24,141 nt of DNA, from positions 1-24,141 of the IMG/VR virus record IMGVR_UViG_3300005527_000288. One strand, written 5' to 3'. The notes under the pieces are model-generated. The model saw only the letters and a program-made list of their open reading frames with translations, was not told the origin of the DNA and did no database searches. This document shows positions 1 to 5,557 of this stretch, piece by piece. The DNA is from a virus. Within the stretch, counting starts at the first letter, position 1. Every line of letters starts with the position of its first letter. A program made the position numbers and the translations under genes.

Positions 1-51
1 CCCGTGTCCCCTGCCGTTCCTAACCGACCACTAATCGGAATTATTCATAAG

Positions 52-321
52 TCAGCCGACCGCATCCCCCTGATCGCTAATCTCAACCCCATCCCTGCCC
101 GCCTTGATCGTGCGCTTTACAAGCAGCGCACCGATTGCAGAGATAGTCGCCAACACTTGAGCGTGTGCGGCAAGGGCAAGGTAGAAAGCGTAATCGGGAT
201 GGTTGCGGGTGAGATAGACGCCCACGGCTGCAAACAGCGTAAAGACGGCGGCAGCGCCCCATAGGGCAATCAGCGCCCAAGCCCTGCGTCCGTCAGGTGT
301 GGTAATCGGCGGCAGTTTCAT
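52..321 (-). CDS. Two-helix membrane protein at the end of the lysis cassette
   Basis: This 89-aa protein has two hydrophobic segments, about residues 14-37 (AWALIALWGAAAVFTLFAAVGVYL) and 45-68 (AFYLALAAHAQVLATISAIGALLV), joined by a short TRNHPDY turn. The C-terminal 20 residues are charged. This fits a holin, antiholin or other small lysis-associated membrane protein, so the region may hold two membrane lysis proteins. No family is recognised. The ATG at 321 overlaps the previous stop (ATGA). The 51 bases beyond its end hold no gene that I can see. Confidence 0.75.
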   Translation of the reverse strand: MKLPPITTPDGRRAWALIALWGAAAVFTLFAAVGVYLTRNHPDYAFYLALAAHAQVLATISAIGALLVKRTIKAGRDGVEISDQGDAVG

Positions 322-542
322 TCGCCCCCCATCAGCATTTGAGCGCCCGCATGAAACAGGCCGATTGCCTTGAAGCCTTCCGCATCACCCCAACCGAAGT
401 TAAACAGGCTTTCATCGCTTTCCGGCACCATGACGCCGGAAACGGGAGCGCCGAAGTTCCCCGCTTCAATGTCGTCCGCAATGTTGCGGAGCATTTGCGG
501 AATGTCGTGCAGCGAGGGCTTGGGAAATTCGATTACGTTCAC
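318..542 (-). CDS. Hypothetical phage protein after the endolysin
   Basis: This 74-aa protein begins MNVIEFPKPSLHDIPQMLRNIADDIEAG, with a helix carrying the pattern 'iP.mLR.iAddIEaG', then a more hydrophobic part ending AGAQMLMGGE. I recall similar short proteins in alphaproteobacterial phages but know of no function. The start codon is GTG at 542, which overlaps the endolysin stop (GTGA); its own stop overlaps the next ATG (ATGA). Confidence 0.75.
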   Translation of the reverse strand: MNVIEFPKPSLHDIPQMLRNIADDIEAGNFGAPVSGVMVPESDESLFNFGWGDAEGFKAIGLFHAGAQMLMGGE

Positions 543-1141
543 CAGCCCGCCCCCTGCAATGCGCGCTGGAAGGTCACGGCATAGTCGGCAATCGCGGTTG
601 CCTTGTCCTTGCCGTTGATGATGCGGCGGGCCTCCACAAACTGATCGCGGGTTGCCGCGCCTTGCTTGGGCAAGAAGTGGTCGAACGCCTTGCCGGTGAA
701 CCAGCCCTCGTCCATCCCGCGCCGCATGATCTGCGCGGCAATGTCGGGACGCATTGCAAGGTCCGGATTGCCTTCTAGCGGGTAGCCAAGCTTTTCACCG
801 GCCCGCTTGTAGTTGTTGCGCCAGGTAAGCTGCACATACCCGCGCCCGCAAAACTTCACCCCGTCGCCGGGATAGATATTCCCCATCCCGCTAGCCAGTG
901 CGGGCCGTTCGCCCTTGGGGTCATACATTCGGAAAAAGTAGCGGTCGCCGCCGTATTCCTTGATCGGCTGCATGGTGTGCGCTGTTTCGTGGTAGGCAGT
1001 CGCTAGGGCATAGGCACACCAGCTAATCGGCGCACCATCCATTGCGTCTAGGATGGCTTCGCAGCCGGAAACCTCGTCACCGTCCAGCGTAGGGCCGAGA
1101 ATGCCCTTGCGGACAAGATCGAAAAAGGCGCGTCTGTCCAT
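539..1141 (-). CDS. Endolysin, GH19-type muramidase/chitinase-like
   Basis: This 200-aa wall-degrading enzyme acts at the end of infection. It has the GH19 pattern: AYALATAYHETAHTMQPIKEYG, where E52 fits the catalytic acid and E62 is a candidate second acidic residue, and the substrate-cleft motif KFCGRGYVQLTWRNNYKRAG (96-115), followed by LEGNPDLAMRPDIAAQIM and RRIINGKDKATAIADY. No signal peptide or membrane anchor is visible, so release should depend on a holin. The ATG at 1141 has AGGA about 10 nt upstream in a leader that may fold over it. The stop overlaps the GTG of the next gene. Confidence 0.93.
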   Translation of the reverse strand: MDRRAFFDLVRKGILGPTLDGDEVSGCEAILDAMDGAPISWCAYALATAYHETAHTMQPIKEYGGDRYFFRMYDPKGERPALASGMGNIYPGDGVKFCGRGYVQLTWRNNYKRAGEKLGYPLEGNPDLAMRPDIAAQIMRRGMDEGWFTGKAFDHFLPKQGAATRDQFVEARRIINGKDKATAIADYAVTFQRALQGAGW

Positions 1142-1147
1142 GCTTGC

Positions 1148-1249
1148 TTTTCCTGTGGTTTATGGTAAGGAATGGGGCGATGGCGAGGAGGAAAACCACC
1201 TATGGCCCGCCCCCGCGTCGGGAAGACGACTAACCCGGAGCCGGTGGTT
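1148..1249 (-). promoter_or_regulatory. Endolysin leader with mutually exclusive pairings
   Basis: This is the gene-free gap before the endolysin. On the minus strand the segment GGTGGTTTTCCT (1200-1189) can pair in three ways: with AACCACC upstream (1249-1243), with AAACCAC downstream (1161-1155), or through TTTTCCT with AGGAAAA (1154-1148), which is the endolysin Shine-Dalgarno sequence. Some of these exclude one another. No gene with a proper start was found here on either strand. A regulatory role is inference; runs of seven paired bases can occur by chance. Confidence 0.35.
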
Positions 1250-1282
1250 GGCTACGCCGGGGGGTGCGGTGGAAGCCCGCAG

Positions 1283-1477
1283 CTAAATCCGCCCTGACAG
1301 GGCAATCACAACGTCAACCAGCCCTTCGCATACGTCCCTAACGGATTCCCCGCTACGGATACGCTTGGCGGCTTGTGTAAGCACTCTGGCGGCAGCTTCC
1401 GCGCTAACGGATATACCTTCAGGAAGGTCGCTCAGGTGAACGTCCGGGCGGTCCAGCGGGAAGCTAAAGGGCGTCAT
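1283..1477 (-). CDS. Small hypothetical protein before the endolysin
   Basis: This 64-aa protein contains a helix with the sequence SAEAAARVLTQAAKRIRSGESVRDVCEGLVDVVIALSG and a short acidic start (DRPDVHLSDLPEGI). No membrane segment and no known family are visible. The ATG at 1477 overlaps the stop of the 38-aa frame (ATGA). A 141-bp gap follows before the endolysin, the longest gene-free stretch in the window. Confidence 0.7.
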   Translation of the reverse strand: MTPFSFPLDRPDVHLSDLPEGISVSAEAAARVLTQAAKRIRSGESVRDVCEGLVDVVIALSGRI

Positions 1478-1590
1478 TCGTCGATCCCTTCGCTATCATC
1501 CACCACTACAAGCGGTTCGGGCGGGTAATAGGCAAGCAGGACTTCGGCGGATTCCGCTTCCTTGCCGAGCCACATATAAGGCAACGTCAT
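1474..1590 (-). CDS. 38-aa small protein between phosphoesterase and 64-aa gene
   Basis: This short frame begins MTLPYMWLGKEAESAEVLL and ends VVVDDSEGIDE, an acidic C-terminus. Its ATG overlaps the phosphoesterase stop (ATGA), and its own stop overlaps the ATG of the next gene in the same way, so it fills the only space between two coupled genes exactly. That arrangement is the main support. No family or function is recognised. Confidence 0.65.
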   Translation of the reverse strand: MTLPYMWLGKEAESAEVLLAYYPPEPLVVVDDSEGIDE

Positions 1591-2702
1591 ACGGCCTCCT
1601 TCAGCATCGAAAGCCCGCAACGAATGCGGCTAATTTCGCCATGTTCGCGGTGATAAATTAGGGCCTTCATGTCGCGGCCTGAGCGGTAGCCAGCGTGGCG
1701 GTGCCAAGCGTCATTGGCGGCCAGCGTCCGGTGCGTTTCGACCGTGCAGCCGGGATGATCTTTTAACTGGTCGTGATGGAAGTGGCCGCAATGCCAAACC
1801 CGCCAAGTCGCCGCCGCCCAATCACCGGGAACGTCTGACGCCATAATAAGCGGAAGGTCGGCCAGCTTGGCCCCGTCCCCATGCGTGGAGCCGATCAGGG
1901 TTTTGCCGAAGCGGTAGTAGTAGAAGCTGGCGGGCGTCATTTCTATTTCAACGCGCGGCTCGTTAGAAAACATGGCGTCCAATGCTAACGAAAGCATGAA
2001 GGCTTGGTGGGGGTCGTGGTTGCCCCGGTTGTTCCGGACAATCACCTTGTTATGCTTTTCCAGTAGCCGCCGGATGCAGCGGATCATCGCCCTAAGCCCG
2101 ACTTGCGCGATAAGCTGAAAGCGCCCGTCAACGTCCAGCTGGTTGCCAGAATGCGGCGTCCGGTTGTTGCTGTTATCCGCGTGGTAGAAGTCGCCAAGGT
2201 TCAGCAGCATCGCCGTTTCGCTGGACGGGGTAAGCGCGCAAAGCCGGTCCACCGCCGCGAAGGTCAATTCCTCCGCTATCTTTAGATCGAAGTCCTCGCC
2301 CACTTCCTTTGACCAAGTAAGCAAGCCGAAGTGCGGGTCGCCCATCGGGATCAGGGTCAACAGGTCTGCATCATAATTGCTAGGCGCGGCGGTGGCGGGT
2401 AGCGCGCCCTTGATGTCTTGGGTGATTGCCTCAATCGCGGCCTCTAGCGCGTCAAAGGCTTCCTGCTGGCCGGGGGACTGCCGTTCCCATGTCCGTTCCA
2501 CAATGCCGCCAGGGCCGCGCTGAACGGTAACTTTGCCCATTAGATAACCGGGGGCCGTGCCGTTCTCAAAATGCCCCGGCGCTATGCCGTGCCGCGCGGC
2601 CTCTCTAAGCCTGTGGCGGAACGTTGACCGGGACAAGTTAAGCGCAGTTGCCGCCGCATTCTGTGATCCATGAAGGGAAACGGCTTCCACCGCCTCCCGC
2701 AT
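1587..2702 (-). CDS. HTH plus calcineurin-like metallophosphoesterase protein
   Basis: This 371-aa protein joins a DNA-binding head to a phosphoesterase. Residues 5-38 form a Fis-type helix-turn-helix (GSQNAAATALNLSRSTFRHRL). From about 113 on it shows the metal-binding set of calcineurin-like phosphoesterases: D122/H124 in MGDPHFG, D171 in LGDFYHAD, N228/H229 in RGNHD, H274 in STHGDG and H307/H309 in GHFHH. All metal ligands seem present, so it is likely active, perhaps on nucleotides or DNA. ATG 2702 is the first standard start, but the frame is open and looks coding for ten more codons to an ATT at 2732 with a much better Shine-Dalgarno sequence. The stop overlaps the next small gene (ATGA). 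Confidence 0.88.
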   Translation of the reverse strand: MREAVEAVSLHGSQNAAATALNLSRSTFRHRLREAARHGIAPGHFENGTAPGYLMGKVTVQRGPGGIVERTWERQSPGQQEAFDALEAAIEAITQDIKGALPATAAPSNYDADLLTLIPMGDPHFGLLTWSKEVGEDFDLKIAEELTFAAVDRLCALTPSSETAMLLNLGDFYHADNSNNRTPHSGNQLDVDGRFQLIAQVGLRAMIRCIRRLLEKHNKVIVRNNRGNHDPHQAFMLSLALDAMFSNEPRVEIEMTPASFYYYRFGKTLIGSTHGDGAKLADLPLIMASDVPGDWAAATWRVWHCGHFHHDQLKDHPGCTVETHRTLAANDAWHRHAGYRSGRDMKALIYHREHGEISRIRCGLSMLKEAV

Positions 2703-2746
2703 TTTCTCTTCACTGAGTGGCGCTGTCGGAATAAGTCACCTCTAGG

Positions 2747-3079
2747 TTAGGGGCCGCACCAGCGATAGCCTTGGCCCACCACGGTTTCGATGACGCGGTG
2801 ATGGTCGCCCAGCTTGGCGCGAATCCGGGTAAGGCGGACCTTCATGGCCCCGATCGAACCGACTTCACTGGCGCGGTTAGCCAACGCCTCGGCACTGACG
2901 GCGCAAGGGTAAGCCGTGGCAAGACTGTGCAGGAGGTTGCATTCGCCAAGGGCCAGCGCAGTCTTGACGCCGTAAAACCGAACCTCTTGGGGTGTGATTA
3001 GCCAAGGCCCGCGCTCAACTGGTCGATCCGCCCGGATGTTAAACCCGCAACTGGGGCAAAACGCCGGGGTGTCGGTCAT
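2747..3079 (-). CDS. CxxC plus OmpR-type winged-helix DNA-binding protein
   Basis: This 110-aa protein starts with a CPSCG motif (C8, C11), a zinc-ribbon-like knuckle although no second pair is obvious (other cysteines are C47, C59 and C108). Residues 27-107 match the C-terminal effector domain of OmpR/PhoB regulators: LITPQEVRFYGVKTALALGE, then the helix-turn-helix with GAMKVRLTRIRAKLGDHHRV and the closing wing IETVVGQGYRW. There is no receiver domain. It is probably a phage transcription regulator in the lysis region; target and ligand are unknown. The start overlaps the holin-like gene (ATGA). Confidence 0.85.
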   Translation of the reverse strand: MTDTPAFCPSCGFNIRADRPVERGPWLITPQEVRFYGVKTALALGECNLLHSLATAYPCAVSAEALANRASEVGSIGAMKVRLTRIRAKLGDHHRVIETVVGQGYRWCGP

Positions 3080-3267
3080 TTCCTACGGAACCAACCGCGC
3101 ACGGTTTCAGTCTCGGCGATCCGAATGCAGGTCCAGACTATTGTCAGCAGGGCGGCGATATTCGGTAGCATCTGGAATAGCGTCCCCAGCATTGTTCCAA
3201 TAGAAAGCGCGTCCAGAAGGTGTTTGAAACCTTCCGGAATGTGCTTCCAAATGTCATGGTCGTTCAT
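3076..3267 (-). CDS. Holin-like small membrane protein
   Basis: This 63-aa protein has a soluble start (MNDHDIWKHIPEGFKHLLDALSIGTMLGTLF), one strong membrane helix (about 35-52, NIAALLTIVWTCIRI) with a possible weaker one before it (about 20-32), and a basic end (VRGWFRRK). Size, charge pattern and place in a cassette with an endolysin fit a small holin, which would make the membrane permeable so that the endolysin can reach the wall. The name is a context-supported guess. It overlaps both neighbours by four bases (ATGA), so it is tightly coupled. Confidence 0.7.
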   Translation of the reverse strand: MNDHDIWKHIPEGFKHLLDALSIGTMLGTLFQMLPNIAALLTIVWTCIRIAETETVRGWFRRK

Positions 3268-3491
3268 TCTGCCGCCTCCTTCTGCGGTAGAATCAAGGAC
3301 ATTGTTTGATCGGAGAGGCCAAGCCTTTCCTTGTTGTGCAGCATGATCCCCAGTAGGACGGCGCAGCGAACGCGGGCAATTTCCGCAAGTCGGGTTAGCG
3401 CAACCTTGCGGTCCTTTAGCGCAAGGGCTTTAGCCTCGCGCTTGCCTAGCGCAGCCAGCATTAGCGCAAGCCGATTTGCGTTTTTGCTCAT
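3264..3491 (-). CDS. Small helical hypothetical protein
   Basis: This 75-aa protein is basic and helical, with heavy Ala, Leu, Lys and Arg content (LMLAALGKREAKALALKDRKVALTRLAEIARVRCAVLLGIML). One hydrophobic stretch (CAVLLGIML) is too short for a convincing membrane helix. I recognise no family. I chose ATG 3491 with GGAG 7 nt upstream; a TTG two codons earlier in the same frame is less likely. The stop overlaps the holin-like gene start (ATGA). It may belong to the lysis cassette, but that rests on position only. Confidence 0.75.
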   Translation of the reverse strand: MSKNANRLALMLAALGKREAKALALKDRKVALTRLAEIARVRCAVLLGIMLHNKERLGLSDQTMSLILPQKEAAE

Positions 3492-3506
3492 TATCAATCT
3501 CCGGAG

Positions 3507-4673
3507 TTATGCGCGGATTAGCGCCAAGGAATTGACGCGCCAGTTGGCCGCAACATCATAGGTGCCGGATTGCGCGCTTTGACTTCCTGCGGTCGGGGCA
3601 TCCTTGGTTGTGATGGCAAGCGCCGCATCGCTACCCGACAAAGTAAGTTCTTCGACTGCCTTGGCCCAACCCGAATCAGGCGTCAGGGTGCTGTCATTCG
3701 ATGCGTGGAAGGTATCGACCAGCAAGCGGTTGTCGCCTAGCGTGGTAATAGCATTCCCGGTCGGCGCGGTATTGCTGCCGCCGGAATTACCTGCAAACGC
3801 TTCGTAATAAGAGCCGCTGGCGACCATTCCACGGAATATCGCCGTTTTAAGAAACATTCGGTCAATTGAGCCGCCCGATTGGCTCATGTAAATTACGGGG
3901 CTTTCAGTCCCGTCTAGGCGGCGCGCAAACAAAAGGCTCCGGTGCCCGGCATAGGTTGAATCCGAAACCAGCGTCCACCCCGAAGGCGTTGGAATCGTTG
4001 CGCCTGCGCCCCCTGAGGTAAAACCGGCAAACATCAGCAAAAGGGCAATGTCGCCAACAGCATAATCATTAGGAACATTTACGTCCATAAAGCTGCGCGC
4101 CGCCGCGCGTCCGTCTCCACTTTCGGCAATGAAATCGCTTCCCGTTACCGTTCCCGCCTGTTCGCAAAGCGCCCAACAATTGATCGGGTTTGACGAGGCG
4201 GAAAGCGTCAAGGTTCCCGGCAGTGCCGAGCTAAATGTTGCCGTTGCGGAAAATGCGCTACCTACAGAAGAAACCCGCTGTGTTGATGCGCTTTCGTAAT
4301 TTATGCCAACCCGGTAGCCGGTTGACGCGGGCAAGTTTTCTATTGGGCTTACCAGCGCCAGTTCTGTCAGCCGGTCGCTTGTCAATGTGACATCGCCCGA
4401 ATAGCCCAGAACAACACCGCTAGTGTCCGTAATCACGGCCCTAATTCGTTTCCCGCTATCTGCGGCGGTGTTGGCGTAAAACACCCGGCGAATTGTGCTA
4501 GTGCCACCGCTAGGCGTGGTGAAATCCACCAGGCGGACCTGGTTTGCGCTCCGGGCATCGCTTGAGTTGGCATCGAATAGCCCGCCAAGCGCGCGGTAAA
4601 GAACGCTTGAGCCGCCGCCACCGGGCGTTGTTAGGGGGATGCCTGCATAGCTAACATGGGGCAGCGCGAGCAT
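3507..4673 (-). CDS. Putative tail fibre / receptor-binding protein
   Basis: This 388-aa, beta-rich protein has two visible parts. The N-terminal part (to about 160) contains TTPSGGTSTIRRVFYANTAADSGKRIRAVITDTSGVVLGYSGDVTL, a jelly-roll-like pattern. The second (about 175-388) has VNVPNDYAVGDIALLLMFAGF, IPTPSGWTLVSDSTYAGHRSLLFARRLDGTESPVIYMSQSGG and ends in VNSLALIRA, a lectin- or concanavalin-like arrangement often seen in phage fibres. Receptor binding is inference from fold-like pattern and position after the tail tip and DUF2793 protein. The ATG at 4673 is coupled to the previous stop (TAATG). It is the last structural gene before the lysis region. Confidence 0.8.
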   Translation of the reverse strand: MLALPHVSYAGIPLTTPGGGGSSVLYRALGGLFDANSSDARSANQVRLVDFTTPSGGTSTIRRVFYANTAADSGKRIRAVITDTSGVVLGYSGDVTLTSDRLTELALVSPIENLPASTGYRVGINYESASTQRVSSVGSAFSATATFSSALPGTLTLSASSNPINCWALCEQAGTVTGSDFIAESGDGRAAARSFMDVNVPNDYAVGDIALLLMFAGFTSGGAGATIPTPSGWTLVSDSTYAGHRSLLFARRLDGTESPVIYMSQSGGSIDRMFLKTAIFRGMVASGSYYEAFAGNSGGSNTAPTGNAITTLGDNRLLVDTFHASNDSTLTPDSGWAKAVEELTLSGSDAALAITTKDAPTAGSQSAQSGTYDVAANWRVNSLALIRA

Positions 4674-5539
4674 TAGGAGTCATCCCCTGCCGCGATAGTG
4701 TATTTGATGCGAACGCCGATCAGCTTTGCATCTGCGGCCAAAGTATCGCTGCCGTTGCTTGCGTCCCGGTAGAACTGCAAGACAATCGTATCCTCAGCCG
4801 CAGGCGTCCCAGCAATCGTGATCGCGCTTGTAAAGGCGCTCTGCATCAAGTCGCCCGCCGCCGTCACGCTATCAGTCACGGATTGGGCGGTGCCAAATGC
4901 AGTATCAAGCGCGTCATCGTCACTTAACGCAACGCCCTGGCAAGCCCAAACCACATCGCCAGTTGCGCCAGCAGTCCAGATAAACTGGACCGTAACCGTG
5001 CCTTCATTCCAACTCTTGGGCATGGGGATCATAATTTGCGAATATTCAATATTCGCCGCGTCAAAATCCAAGGTGCGGGTCATTACCTTGTTGGTCGTGG
5101 TTTCCGCAGTTCCCGCCGTAGCCCCTGAAGTGGTGCGGGCGGTCATGGCAGCGGCCATAATAGGGATAGTGTGGACGCCTTGCAGGATTGGCGACCCGCT
5201 GCTTGTCGCAGCCCATGCCGCGCCGTCAAATTGATAGTCCGCATTTTCATCTTGAACGTAAGCCTTGGTGCCTTCGATTGGCGCAATAAAGGCCCATGCG
5301 CTAGAAAGATAAAACGCAATCTTGGTAGACTGCCCCGACCATGCCCCGGTTGCCGCCGCCGCAACGATGTAAGCGTCCCCATCGGCTGGCGAACCGGGCG
5401 GGGTTGCCAAGTCCTTATCCTTGACAATGAACGCGCCCGCCCCTTGCTCGGTATAGCGCACCTGTTCGTTGACAGTAGTTTCGGGCGCGGCTTGCGAGAG
5501 CACAAGTTCGGGCGCTCCGATGCGCGGAGTGTTACTCAT
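4673..5539 (-). CDS. DUF2793 tail fibre-type protein with C-terminal beta domain
   Basis: This 288-aa protein begins with a DUF2793 domain (about 1-115): TPRIGAPELVLSQAAPETTVNEQVRY, DKDLATPPGSPADGDAYIVAAAATGAWSGQSTKIAFYLSSAWAFIAPIEGTKAYVQDE and FDGAAW. The C-terminal part (about 125-288) is a separate beta domain with ETTTNKVMTRTLDFD, MPKSWNEGTVTVQFIWTAGATGDVVWACQ and AAEDTIVLQFYRDASNGSDTL. I recall this second domain from other phage fibre proteins, without a known function. Its place after the tail tip suggests a fibre or receptor-binding protein. The ATG at 5539 has AGGAG about 8 nt upstream, and the stop shares a base with the next ATG. Confidence 0.85.
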   Translation of the reverse strand: MSNTPRIGAPELVLSQAAPETTVNEQVRYTEQGAGAFIVKDKDLATPPGSPADGDAYIVAAAATGAWSGQSTKIAFYLSSAWAFIAPIEGTKAYVQDENADYQFDGAAWAATSSGSPILQGVHTIPIMAAAMTARTTSGATAGTAETTTNKVMTRTLDFDAANIEYSQIMIPMPKSWNEGTVTVQFIWTAGATGDVVWACQGVALSDDDALDTAFGTAQSVTDSVTAAGDLMQSAFTSAITIAGTPAAEDTIVLQFYRDASNGSDTLAADAKLIGVRIKYTIAAGDDS

Positions 5540-5557
5540 TCAACAATGCTCCTAGGG

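Noticed and set aside
24-38. Possible terminator hairpin CCGA...TCGG after the last gene
   Set aside because: Only four pairs and no T tract in either direction.
1202-1297. Plus-strand 31-codon frame MARPRVGKTTNPEP... in the gap before the endolysin
   Set aside because: GGAGG is 10 nt upstream, a little too far; the frame is short, would be the only plus-strand gene, and overlaps the end of the 64-aa gene.
3492-3497. TTG start at 3497 for the small helical protein
   Set aside because: ATG two codons later has the better-spaced GGAG.
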